Assembly (NCBI GenBank): GCA_022750335.1
Contig: JAKIVX010000013.1
Location: 1-46,925, forward strand
Source: Thermoplasmata archaeon
GTDB taxonomy: Archaea; Thermoplasmatota; Thermoplasmata; Lutacidiplasmatales; UBA184
Reading direction: 5' to 3'
Length of the DNA: 46,925 bases
This document shows positions 29,962-37,851 of this stretch, piece by piece. Under the pieces are notes generated by a model, which was not told the DNA's origin, made no database searches, and saw only the letters and a program-made list of their open reading frames with translations. Made by a program: the position numbers and the translations under genes. How positions within the stretch are numbered: position 1 is the stretch's first letter; each line of letters starts with the position of its first letter.

Positions 29962-30390
29962 CTAGGGCGGAGGGGCAGGGGACTCGTCGGCGGGCTTCTT
30001 CGCCCGAGTGCGCGGCTTCCGGGCCGGTTTCGCGTCGGCCGCCGGGGCGGCCGACGGAGTCGCGGGTTCGGGAGTGGGTGGGATGGCCGGGACCGGCGGT
30101 GCCGCGGGCGGCTCCGCCTTCGGGGGCACGGGGACGGACTCCCGCTTCGATCGCCCGGCCGACCGTCCGCCCGCGGGGCGCGCGGCGGCGGCGGAACGGT
30201 CGGCGGCCTTCTTGAGCGCGTGGGCGCGGGTCCACTTGAGGCGGTGGCCGACGCGACCGAGATGGAGTTGCTGCTTGCGGCAGGAGGAGGTACAGAAGTG
30301 GAAGATGGACCCGTCGCGCTTGACGAACATCATGCCGGTGCCCGGTTCGATCTCGGCGGCGCAGAACGAGCACTGGCGCTTGACGACCAT
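29962..30390 (-). CDS. rpl24e: 50S ribosomal protein L24e with long C-terminal tail
   Basis: A 142-residue protein. The first 60 residues are L24e: a zinc site CSFC...FCTSSC (about residues 7-37) and RKQQLHLGRVGHRLKWTRAH. Archaeal L24e is normally only about 55-70 residues; here about 80 extra residues rich in Ala, Pro, Lys and Arg follow (for example PPVPAIPPTPEPATP and ARKPRTRAKKPADE). The tail resembles disordered basic extensions. It is third in the L7Ae-S28e-L24e operon, 10 bp after S28e. Confidence 0.92.
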   Translation of the reverse strand: MVVKRQCSFCAAEIEPGTGMMFVKRDGSIFHFCTSSCRKQQLHLGRVGHRLKWTRAHALKKAADRSAAAARPAGGRSAGRSKRESVPVPPKAEPPAAPPVPAIPPTPEPATPSAAPAADAKPARKPRTRAKKPADESPAPPP

Positions 30391-30400
30391 GTCGACCTAC

Positions 30401-30613
30401 CTACCGAACGGAGAGTTTCCGTGCTTCGCGGGCGGTCTCACGGAGGATGAGGACGTCCCCGAGACGGATCGGGCCGGCGACGTTGCGGGTGATGATCTTG
30501 CCGCGGTCGCGTCCGGCGAGGACCCGGACCTTGACCTGGGTGGCCTCCCCGGCCATCCCCGTCCGGCCCACGAGCTCGACGACCTCTGCGGGGGATCCCT
30601 TGTCTTCCGCCAC
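30401..30613 (-). CDS. rps28e: 30S ribosomal protein S28e
   Basis: A 70-residue small-subunit protein with an OB-like fold. [20 protein letters not shown] and [20 protein letters not shown] then [20 protein letters not shown] are full family signatures; the last matches the usual 'GDIL.L.ET.REAR.L' end. It starts at the GTG at 30613, 25 bp after L7Ae and 10 bp before L24e. Confidence 0.95.
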   Translation of the reverse strand: MAEDKGSPAEVVELVGRTGMAGEATQVKVRVLAGRDRGKIITRNVAGPIRLGDVLILRETAREARKLSVR

Positions 30614-30638
30614 GGTCTAGACTCCGGTCGCGCCCTGC

Positions 30639-31010
30639 CTACTTCTTGAGGTTCGGGAACTGGGCGGCGATCTCTTCGAGCAACGCCTTCGCATCGCCCG
30701 GCTCCACGATGGCCACGCTGGCCGCCGACTTGGAGAGACCGGCCGATTGGCCGAGCCGCTGCTTCTTTGCGACGTAGATGTAGGGAATCCGCTTCTCTTC
30801 GCAGAGCATCGGGATGTGGACGAGGATCTCGACCGGGTCGACGTCCTCGGCCATGACGACGAGCTTGGCTTCCGCCCTCTCGCTGGACTTGGTGACCTCG
30901 TTGGTACCTACCCGGATCTTGCCGGTCTCCGCCGCCACTTGGACGAGCTGGAGGGCCTTGTCGGAGAGTTCCGTCGGTGTCTCGAATCGGACGTAGATGG
31001 GTCGCGCCAT
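30639..31010 (-). CDS. rpl7ae: 50S ribosomal protein L7Ae
   Basis: A 123-residue kink-turn binding protein, part of the large subunit, of box C/D and H/ACA RNPs and of RNase P in archaea. It has the signature GTNEVTKSSERAEAKLVVMA (about residues 36-55), then EDVDPVEILVHIPMLCEEKR and IPYIYVAKKQRLGQSAGLSK. It heads the operon with S28e and L24e. The leader is about 45 nt long with a strong hairpin flanked by GTGA and CTGA, which could be a site for autoregulation. Confidence 0.96.
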   Translation of the reverse strand: MARPIYVRFETPTELSDKALQLVQVAAETGKIRVGTNEVTKSSERAEAKLVVMAEDVDPVEILVHIPMLCEEKRIPYIYVAKKQRLGQSAGLSKSAASVAIVEPGDAKALLEEIAAQFPNLKK

Positions 31011-31021
31011 TGTTCCTCGCG

Positions 31022-31057
31022 TCAGCGGAACCCCCGAACGGGGGGTCCTCGGCTCAC
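31022..31057 (-). promoter_or_regulatory. Hairpin with k-turn-like flanks in the L7Ae leader
   Basis: On the minus strand GGACCCCC pairs with GGGGGTTCC (with one bulged U) around a short loop (31027-31048). GTGA (31054-31057) lies on the 5' side and CTGA (31022-31025) on the 3' side, as in box C/D-type kink-turns. The helix beyond the GA pairs is not clean. L7Ae is known in other archaea to bind its own leader; here that is inference. Confidence 0.3.
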
Positions 31058-31080
31058 GGGAGGTGGGGTAGGGGACCCGC

Positions 31081-31090
31081 TATTTAACGG
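31081..31090 (-). promoter_or_regulatory. TATA box of the L7Ae-S28e-L24e operon
   Basis: CCGTTAAATA on the minus strand, about 75 nt before the ATG at 31010. It leaves a leader of about 45 nt that contains the hairpin. Confidence 0.5.
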
Positions 31091-31159
31091 TGCTCGAGCG
31101 CGCCGCGTCTCCCGCGCCCCACGGGGGCGCGGTACCCTGTCGACGCGTTCCGAATCCCG

Positions 31160-31329
31160 CTAGAATTGCCCGGAGATCGCCAGGAACACGGTCCCGAAGA
31201 CGCCCAGGAGCAGGCAGTACAGGGGTCCGAAACCGCCCAGGAAGTCAACCGCCGCAAACACTAGCAAGATCAGCCGACGAAAAGGAGGACGATACTCACG
31301 ATCGACCTCGCTGCACCTACCGCACTCAT
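31160..31329 (-). pseudogene. Small membrane protein gene with an apparent frameshift
   Basis: The ATG at 31329 opens MSAVGAARSIVSIVLLFVG, which stops at TGA (31270-31272). In another frame the sequence continues at once as LILLVFAAVDFLGGFGPLYC then LLLGVFGTVFLAISGQF, ending at TAG (31160-31162). Joined, they read as one protein of about 55 residues with two membrane helices, needing one extra base near 31270. It may be a decayed gene or an assembly error. Confidence 0.4.
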
Positions 31330-31387
31330 CTCATTGCCTCGAGCCAGGGCGCGGAACGCCGCTCGATAAGCACTTCCTCCATTGCAT

Positions 31388-32575
31388 TCAAGGCCCGGAC
31401 CCGATCCGACGACGGGGGACCAAGAGGAGCGCCCCCGCGACTGCCACCGCGCCCACCACCGGGAAGATGGTGCGCACCCCGTACGTTGCGTAGAATCCGC
31501 TGATCAGGATGGGTCCGATCAGGAGACCGAGATCCTCGAACGAACCAAAGACGCCAACCGCCGTCCCCTGGAGCGCGAGGGGCACGCCCGCCAGGGCGAG
31601 CGGAAGGAGGCTCGCCGAGAGCCATCCGACACCAGTCGCGAACAGCATGGTCGCGCCCACCATCTCGGGATAGGAGCTCGAAAACATCGTTCCGAATGCC
31701 CCCACCGTCAGGAGCACGAACCCGAACGGGGCCGAGCGGCCCGCTCCCCATCGGTCGACCACGACCCCTAGGACCGCTCCGGCCAGGAGGCTGGTCGCTT
31801 GGGCGGCGCCGATCACGTACCCCGCATCGGTCGAGGTCCCGCCGAACAGATCCACGGAGTAGTATTGTAGGAAATTCCAGACGAGGGCCTTGCCCAGGTA
31901 CGCGAGCACCACACAGCAAGCGGCGAACCCGAACGGTCGGGTGAAGACCGCCCGAAGATGTCGACCGAACCCCGGCTGCGGGGGAGGAAGGTCGACCTGG
32001 TCCCACGGCAGGAACAGGGTGAGGGACAACCCCACGACATACGCGGCGACGATCACGACCGTCAGCGGGCCGAACCCGAAGTTCACGTAGAGCAGTGCAC
32101 CGAGCGCGGTTCCGACGACCAGGCCCACGCCCGAGAACAGCCCGAAGATCCCCGTTCCCCTTCCGCCGGTCCCCGGTCCGAGGGCGGTCAACGCCATCCA
32201 GCGCATCAGGGGCACCTGGAAGACGAATAGCCCCCCGAGGATCCCGAGGGCCGCCGTGAGGGTCAGGAACGTGTCGGATACCCCAATCGAGGCGTAGACG
32301 AGGGCGACCGCCGCTCCGAGCACGAGGATCGTTCGAACATTCCCGACCCGAAAGGCGAAGACTCCCCAGACGCTCTCGGTCAGCAACATCCCAAGCGCGA
32401 GGACCGCGATCGCGACCCCGTACTGGACCACCGAAAGGCCGAGTGCCTCGAATCGGAACGGCAACACTACGGCGAGCAACGCATAGGCGGCCCACGTGAC
32501 CGCGGTCGAGGCGTAGACCAGGCTCACCGCGACCGTCGGGCGAAATCGGGGAGGATGACCGTGAGCTCCGCTCAT
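31388..32575 (-). CDS. MFS-type membrane transporter
   Basis: A 395-residue protein with about twelve membrane helices in two sets, split by a cytoplasmic loop near residues 190-210 (WDQVDLPPPQPGFGRHLRAV). Features of the major facilitator fold include the loop 2-3 region TESVWGVFAFRVGNVRTIL, GILGGLFVFQVPLMRWMAL and, in the second half, LAGAVLGVVVDRWGAGRSAP, which matches the MFS 'G...DR.GRR' loop. The substrate cannot be told. It starts at the ATG at 32575, divergent from nothing close by. Confidence 0.85.
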   Translation of the reverse strand: MSGAHGHPPRFRPTVAVSLVYASTAVTWAAYALLAVVLPFRFEALGLSVVQYGVAIAVLALGMLLTESVWGVFAFRVGNVRTILVLGAAVALVYASIGVSDTFLTLTAALGILGGLFVFQVPLMRWMALTALGPGTGGRGTGIFGLFSGVGLVVGTALGALLYVNFGFGPLTVVIVAAYVVGLSLTLFLPWDQVDLPPPQPGFGRHLRAVFTRPFGFAACCVVLAYLGKALVWNFLQYYSVDLFGGTSTDAGYVIGAAQATSLLAGAVLGVVVDRWGAGRSAPFGFVLLTVGAFGTMFSSSYPEMVGATMLFATGVGWLSASLLPLALAGVPLALQGTAVGVFGSFEDLGLLIGPILISGFYATYGVRTIFPVVGAVAVAGALLLVPRRRIGSGP

Positions 32576-32635
32576 CGTTCGTGACGCGGACCCGATCGCG
32601 GAAGTGACCCTACGCCCACCGTGGCCCGCCTCGTG

Positions 32636-33598
32636 CTAGAATCGATCCCCGGAGAAGCAGAGGAACTTCGCGCTATCGGCTCCGAACTCTCGAAGGACCG
32701 CAGCACGGTTCCGCGGGCCCGAGAACGGCATCCCCATCAGGACCACCCATCCGGCGGTGGCCACCGCGTATCCCCGTCGGAGGAACCGGGCGCCCATCGT
32801 GTCCACCACTCCATCCCGAAACGCGACCACTCCGGTCCCCGCCCGAGCCTCCACCGCGGAGACGAGCCGGTCCCGCACCCTCTCGGAGGAGGCGACGAGC
32901 TCCCCACAGTGGGTCCGGAAGGGCGTGGAATCCACGGTCGCGTACCCCACCGGCCGGCCGTCCGCGACCGCCACGAGGACCTGTTCCTTGGGTCGCAGCT
33001 CCCGGGTCCGGACCGCCAGCCGGTTGATCCCGTGCTCGCGGTGAGCGAATCCCCACCGAGCCGCTCCGAATCGGTCGTGCAACTCGTCCATCGCCTCCGC
33101 GTCGTCCGGGCGCCCGGGCCGAACCCGTGACCGCGCACGGGGCTGGCGGGCCGGAGGTCCGACTCGGACCGCCATCGGGGGAACGTAGATGTCCCGATAC
33201 CCGAGGTCGTCGTAGAGTCGGTGGGCTCCCCAGGACCGATTGGTCCAGAGGGTCGCATAGGCGATCCCCGCCTCCCGCTCGCGACGATGGATCTCCACGA
33301 GGATCTTGCGGGCCAGACCGGTACGAGCCCGATCCAGACGGGTCGCGACGCCCGCGATCCCGGCGATCGTCTCGGTCGCGTGGGGGAACGTGTAGGGAAA
33401 TCGTTCCACGAAGGCTTGTCCGACCACCTCGCCACGGTCGACCGCGAACACGCCCACGTAGTCGGCGATGCGCGAGCTTCGGCGCCGCCACGCCTCGATC
33501 GTGCGTCGGGGAGGGAAACCGCCGAACGCGGCCATTTGGACGACCGCGCGACCCGAGTCCGACGATTCCGGGAGTTCGTCGTACGTGACCAACTTCAT
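32636..33598 (-). CDS. GNAT-family acetyltransferase with extended C-terminus
   Basis: A 320-residue protein. The first half is a GNAT domain: GVFAVDRGEVVGQAFVERFP, GIAGVATRLDRARTGLARKI with an acetyl-CoA loop, and RLYDDLGYRDIYVPPMAV. The second half (about 155-310) starts SRVRPGRPDDAEAMDELHDR and looks like a second, more diverged GNAT-like domain with an SCP-like end. This layout recalls Eis-type acetyltransferases. The substrate is unknown. A GTGCTAATAG on the minus strand at 33641-33650 may be the TATA box. Confidence 0.72.
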   Translation of the reverse strand: MKLVTYDELPESSDSGRAVVQMAAFGGFPPRRTIEAWRRRSSRIADYVGVFAVDRGEVVGQAFVERFPYTFPHATETIAGIAGVATRLDRARTGLARKILVEIHRREREAGIAYATLWTNRSWGAHRLYDDLGYRDIYVPPMAVRVGPPARQPRARSRVRPGRPDDAEAMDELHDRFGAARWGFAHREHGINRLAVRTRELRPKEQVLVAVADGRPVGYATVDSTPFRTHCGELVASSERVRDRLVSAVEARAGTGVVAFRDGVVDTMGARFLRRGYAVATAGWVVLMGMPFSGPRNRAAVLREFGADSAKFLCFSGDRF

Positions 33599-33776
33599 GA
33601 GACTCCGCGAGGACCGTCCTGGGCGCGACCACCCGGGGAACTATTAGCACCCCCCTGGGGAGCCCGCGCGGACCCGAATCCGGGAGGACCCGGCTCGGAG
33701 CTCCCTCTGCCGATTCGACTCCGCTCCTAGGGTCCGGTTCGATGCTCCGCGAACGAGCGGGCCGCGTGGTCCTGAT

Positions 33777-34763
33777 CTAGGGGACCAGCACGGCCGCCCC
33801 GCGCACTCGACCCGCCCGCACCTCGGCCAGCGCCTCGTTCGCGCGTTCCAGCGGAAAGGAGGTCGTGTGGGTTTGCACCCGGTTCGTCTCCACGAACGCG
33901 AAGAACTCCTCCCCGTCCTTCCGTGTCAGGTTGGCGACCGACCGAAGGACTCGTTCTTCCCACAGGAGAGCGTAGGGGAAGGCCGGGAGGTCGCTCATGT
34001 GGATCCCGGCGCAGACGACCGTGCCTCCCTTGGCGGTCGCGGCGAGCGCCGTCGGGATGAGCGATCCCACGGGCGCGAAGATCACCGCCGCGTCGAGGGG
34101 TTTCGGAGCACGCTCGTCCGAACCTCCCGCCCAGTCAACTCCGAGGCTGCGAGCGAAAGCCTGGCCCTCCACGTCGCCCGGGCGGGTGAACGCATAGACC
34201 TGCTCGCCCCGGTGGCGCGCCACTTGGATCGCGATGTGGGCAGCCGCTCCGAAGCCGTAGAGCCCCAGACGTGGAGCGTCGCCCGCGAGTCGAAGAGCGC
34301 GGAACCCGATGAGCCCCGCGCACAGCAGCGGAGCGGCCTCGACGTCCGAGTAGGACCGAGAAATCGGGAAGGTAAATCGCGCATCCACCAGCGCGAACTC
34401 CGCATAGCCCCCATCGAGATCATAGCCGGTGAATCGCGCGCGGTCGCAGAGGTTCTCCCGCCCCGACCGACAGAACGGACACACTCCGCAAGTCCAACCG
34501 AGCCACGGGACGCCGAGCCGGGCCCCGACGAGGTGCTCCGCGACGCCGGGGCCCACCTCGACGACCGTCCCGACGACCTCGTGACCGAGAATCGCCGGAT
34601 GTCCCGGGAAGGGCAACTCGCCGTCGAGGATGTGAAGGTCCGTGCGACAGACTCCGCACGCGGCGACCTGGATCCGGACCTGCCCCGCATCGGGGGAAGC
34701 TCCTTCGGACTGAGAGTCGAGTCGCAGCGGCGATCGGGGTGCATCCAGGACCATCGCTCGCAC
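33777..34763 (-). CDS. Zinc-dependent alcohol dehydrogenase family protein
   Basis: A 328-residue medium-chain dehydrogenase. The catalytic zinc site has Cys in ACGVCRTDLH and the GHE motif in AILGHEVVGTVVEVGPG. The structural zinc site is CGVCPFCRSGRENLC (about residues 95-109). The cofactor fold is LGLYGFGAAAHIAIQVARHR, where the usual GxGxxG reads GFGAAA. It oxidises an alcohol or reduces an aldehyde with NAD(P). The GTG at 34763 (read as MRAMVLDAP) fits family starts; the ATG at 34754 is the alternative. Confidence 0.88.
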   Translation of the reverse strand: MRAMVLDAPRSPLRLDSQSEGASPDAGQVRIQVAACGVCRTDLHILDGELPFPGHPAILGHEVVGTVVEVGPGVAEHLVGARLGVPWLGWTCGVCPFCRSGRENLCDRARFTGYDLDGGYAEFALVDARFTFPISRSYSDVEAAPLLCAGLIGFRALRLAGDAPRLGLYGFGAAAHIAIQVARHRGEQVYAFTRPGDVEGQAFARSLGVDWAGGSDERAPKPLDAAVIFAPVGSLIPTALAATAKGGTVVCAGIHMSDLPAFPYALLWEERVLRSVANLTRKDGEEFFAFVETNRVQTHTTSFPLERANEALAEVRAGRVRGAAVLVP

Positions 34764-35152
34764 GCGCCGGCCTCGAGGAGCGAGACCGAGCTCGCAGGAA
34801 GTCTTGAAGGTGTAGCCCCGAAGGTCGGTGGGGTACCGTCCACCTCCCCTGTCAATCTCCCAGGGTCGCGGTCGAGCATCATCCGAATACGCACAAATGC
34901 GCAGGAACGGGTCCCTCGGAGACTTCTTCGCCGGATCGGGCTCGTTCGCGGGTTGCTCCCGGGATCCAACCGGGTCCGCCTCGGTTCACGGTCCCGGTGG
35001 AGAACGCGTGCGGAAATATATCACGCAGAGAAGGTTGGTCGCTGAAACGAGCGAATGTTTAAGGTCTCGAACTCGCGAACTCACGCCAGCGTCCGAGTGC
35101 CGCGGTAGTTCAGGACCACCCCTTGGCCAACGGCACTCGCGACGCGAAACCG
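34764..35152. promoter_or_regulatory. Intergenic region between the dehydrogenase and the 35153 gene
   Basis: No gene is visible. A TATA-like AATGTTTAAGG at 35054-35064 may start transcription of the two-gene unit at 35153. No clear TATA box is seen for the leftward dehydrogenase. Confidence 0.4.
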
Positions 35153-35539
35153 ATGTCACGCGCACAGGCATCCGACGAGGAAGTCGCTGAGGCGATCCGA
35201 CAGCTGGACGAGAGTCAAGCCGCGCCGGAAACGGGTCAGCCCGTGGCACCCTCGGCCGAGGATCGACGTCGCGAATTCCGACGGGTCCTCGAACAGATCG
35301 ACTGGCTAAGAAAGGAACTTCGGTCGCGTCGACGTCCCCTTCCGGAGAACGAAACCCCCCCCGCCGAGCCCGAAGCGATCCCCGCATCTTCGATCTCCGG
35401 GGAGGACCAGACGGCTCGCGCGGCGACGGTCGCCACCCAGCCGCTACTCGTCCGAGGGCCGGCCAGGTATTCCGAGAGTAGGCCTTCGAGGAGCGTGCGG
35501 CGTATAGTCGGAAGGAGTGTCCTCCGGTGGATTCCATGA
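35153..35539 (+). CDS. Hypothetical charged protein
   Basis: A 128-residue hydrophilic protein from the ATG at 35153 (MSRAQASDEEVAEAIRQLDE). A central segment (DRRREFRRVLEQIDWLRKEL) is probably helical or coiled-coil; the rest is Pro/Glu/Ala-rich and probably disordered. Its stop overlaps the ATG of the VOC gene (ATGA), which supports it being translated. I recognise no family. Confidence 0.5.
   Translation: MSRAQASDEEVAEAIRQLDESQAAPETGQPVAPSAEDRRREFRRVLEQIDWLRKELRSRRRPLPENETPPAEPEAIPASSISGEDQTARAATVATQPLLVRGPARYSESRPSRSVRRIVGRSVLRWIP
35501..35509 (+). promoter_or_regulatory. Possible internal promoter of the VOC gene
   Basis: CGTATAGTC inside the upstream gene, about 30 nt before the ATG at 35536. 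Confidence 0.35.
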
Positions 35540-36063
35540 AGAAGCCCGAGTCGCCCCGGATTTTCCGGCTCCTTCTGCCAGCCATGGACCTCGACCGCTC
35601 CCAAAGATTCTACGAGTCCCTGTTCCAGACCCGCGGACGCCGAGTCGGCGGCGGTCGTGTCTACGTTGATTGCGGTTCCGTGATCCTAGGACTCCTCGAT
35701 TGTTCGACGGTCGATCCGAGCGAACGATCGTCCCCGACAGAGGCCGTCTACTTCGCTACCCGCGATCTCGAGGGACTCCATCGTCGCGCGCGGAGATTAT
35801 TCTGCCTCGCGCCGGGTCTCATCCACAACGACCCCGCCAACCCCGCGGGTGAGATGGTCGTGCGCCCGTGGGGGGAGCGGTCCTTCTATGCGGCGGACCC
35901 GACCGGAAATCCGCTGTGCTTCGTGGACGCGGAGACACTGTTCACCGGGACGGCAGCACAAGTGGCCGACCTGGCACGCGGTGAACTGCGGCGATCCTCG
36001 TCTCCGACCGTCCACCGAACTCCCGGGTCCCGATCTCGGACGAAGACCCGAACCGTAGGTTGA
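35536..36063 (+). CDS. VOC-family (glyoxalase/dioxygenase-like) protein
   Basis: A 175-residue protein with a vicinal-oxygen-chelate fold. IFRLLLPAMDLDRSQRFYES opens the first beta-alpha-beta module, VYVDCGSVILGLLDC is its central strand, and FYAADPTGNPLCFVDAETLF is the typical closing strand with DPxGNxxCF. The start is taken at the ATG at 35536, which overlaps the previous stop and lies about 30 nt after CGTATAGTCG, so it may also have its own promoter. The substrate is unknown. The last 40 residues are basic and Ser/Thr-rich. Confidence 0.75.
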   Translation: MKKPESPRIFRLLLPAMDLDRSQRFYESLFQTRGRRVGGGRVYVDCGSVILGLLDCSTVDPSERSSPTEAVYFATRDLEGLHRRARRLFCLAPGLIHNDPANPAGEMVVRPWGERSFYAADPTGNPLCFVDAETLFTGTAAQVADLARGELRRSSSPTVHRTPGSRSRTKTRTVG

Positions 36064-36272
36064 CTTCGACAGGTCCTAACCTGGGGATCCCGCGGGCCCT
36101 CGGCGAGGGACGACCCGGGGGCGTGAGGTGGCCACTCCGTGCGGTCGGCGCCCCGCCGCTAACCGGATTCCGTGCGTGGCTGGCGCTGGAATTCGTGTCG
36201 ACCGACCGAACCCGGCCCGCCCCCGAGTTATCCGTCATTCCGACGCACCGCATTCCCGACCGCCCGCCGAAA

Positions 36273-36281
36273 GATATACAG
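36273..36281 (+). promoter_or_regulatory. TATA box of the GvpD/KaiC-like gene
   Basis: GATATACAG, about 47 nt before the GTG at 36324, implying a leader of about 20 nt. Confidence 0.45.
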
Positions 36282-36323
36282 GTGGTCCGATGTTCCCTTC
36301 AGCGTCCCCACGCGGGAAGTACG

Positions 36324-37826
36324 GTGAGCGTCCTACTCCGCCTGCCACCAGAGCTCGTCGAGTTCAGCCTTCGCGAACCGCCCCGCTCGCTGCTCATCCG
36401 CGGCGAGCCAGGCGCAGGAAAGTCGACGCTCGCGTTGACCATCCTCGGTGCCTTCCGCGGCAAGCGGATCTTCCTGTCCTGCCGGGTGAGTCAGGCGGAG
36501 GTCGAGAAGGATTTCCCTTGGCTCCGGTCGAATGTCGACGGGCCCGTGGAAGTGATCGAGTCCCTCGTCGGCGAGTCCCGAATCGACGTCAAGGGCCGGG
36601 TGCTTGCGGCGAGTCGGGCCGTGGTCGAACCCGAGCTCGGGAGCCCGGAGTTGGACCAATTGTGGCTCCCGGACCCGCTCATCGACGCCTTCTCCCGGAT
36701 CGGCCCTAACACTCCCGGGATGGTCGTGGTCGACTCCTGGGATGCCCTGGTCGAACACTACATCGGGGCCCGCAAGCAGCAGGGGGCCGCTTTTCCCGAT
36801 CGAGAGGAGCTCGAGCGGCTCATGCTGGACCTCCTCGGGCGAGGGAGGGCGCATCTGGTCCTGGTGGTGGAGCGGCCCGGCCCGACTCAGCTCGACTACC
36901 TGGTGGACGGGGTCGTCGCCTGTGTGGCCACGAGCAACGAGGATCGGCTCGAACGCTGGACCCAACTGAAGAAAATGCGCGGCGTCCGCGTGAACCACGC
37001 ATGGTACCCCTACACGCTCGAGGGCGGGCGGTTCCTCTGCATCGCGCCCATGTCGCCGGATTTCCGCGCCATCCTGCAACCCCCTGAACCCGAACCCGAT
37101 CCACACACCGGCTTCCTGTGGCCGGGATCGTCCGACTTCGCCACCCAGTTCGGTCGTCTTCCGTATGGCCGGATGAGCGTCATCGAGGTGGACCCTGAGG
37201 TCCCGGTGGAGGCCGTCCGCCTGTTGGTCCAACCGATCGAGAGCCAGGTCCTCAGCGGCGGCGGCCGGGTGCTCGTCGTACAGTCCCCGAGCCTGGCCCC
37301 CTCGGATGTTTGGGAGGCGTTCCGGCCCGTGGTCAGCGCGGAGGCGTTTGCCCGGCAGGTCCGGATCTACTCCCCGTCCGGGTTGAGCGCGGTCGACCCG
37401 AATTTTCAGATCCTCGAGAAGGTGATGGTGCCGGGGCCGGCCAGTGACGTCCCTCCGATGACGTCCCGAATGCCCGACGCGTACCGATTCCTTCGGGAGG
37501 GGCTCGGGGCCGGTCTCCCGAGCCTCGGGGTCATCTGGGTGCACGGCCTAACGAGCGAGAGTACGGAAGGGCACCCTGGGTACTCGCCCGACTCGTTGCC
37601 CGGTCTTGCACGACGGACGCTCGCGAACTCGATGACGCACCTCATCATGATCGGTGCGCCGCCGGACCCCCTGATCCAGTCGCTTCAAGGAATTGCGTCC
37701 ATACGGGTCGCCCTTAAGACGCGCAGCGGCCGGGTCTTCGTCTACGGAGTACACCCCCGCACCCCGCCATTGGTCCTCGCCCAATCGGACAACGGGGATC
37801 CCTACCACCTGATCCGGATCGTCTGA
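36324..37826 (+). CDS. GvpD/KaiC-like P-loop ATPase with degenerate second half
   Basis: A 500-residue protein. The first half is a RecA-fold ATPase: Walker A LLIRGEPGAGKSTLALTIL (about residue 25) and Walker B NTPGMVVVDSWDALVE (about 135). The second half (from about 275) keeps the strand order, with GGGRVLVVQSPSLAPSDVWE where a P-loop would be and LPSLGVIWVHGLTSE at the Walker B position, but lacks the GKS/T and acidic residues. Related proteins in Thermoplasmatota are often named after the gas-vesicle regulator GvpD; no gas-vesicle structural genes are near. The GTG at 36324 is chosen; the open frame upstream to 36060 looks non-coding. Confidence 0.65.
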   Translation: MSVLLRLPPELVEFSLREPPRSLLIRGEPGAGKSTLALTILGAFRGKRIFLSCRVSQAEVEKDFPWLRSNVDGPVEVIESLVGESRIDVKGRVLAASRAVVEPELGSPELDQLWLPDPLIDAFSRIGPNTPGMVVVDSWDALVEHYIGARKQQGAAFPDREELERLMLDLLGRGRAHLVLVVERPGPTQLDYLVDGVVACVATSNEDRLERWTQLKKMRGVRVNHAWYPYTLEGGRFLCIAPMSPDFRAILQPPEPEPDPHTGFLWPGSSDFATQFGRLPYGRMSVIEVDPEVPVEAVRLLVQPIESQVLSGGGRVLVVQSPSLAPSDVWEAFRPVVSAEAFARQVRIYSPSGLSAVDPNFQILEKVMVPGPASDVPPMTSRMPDAYRFLREGLGAGLPSLGVIWVHGLTSESTEGHPGYSPDSLPGLARRTLANSMTHLIMIGAPPDPLIQSLQGIASIRVALKTRSGRVFVYGVHPRTPPLVLAQSDNGDPYHLIRIV

Positions 37827-37851
37827 AACGGTGCCCCACCGAGCGGAGCCG

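Noticed and set aside
33599-33776. tRNA-like bases around GGTTCGAT
   Set aside because: No five-pair T stem, anticodon arm or acceptor pairing could be made on either strand.
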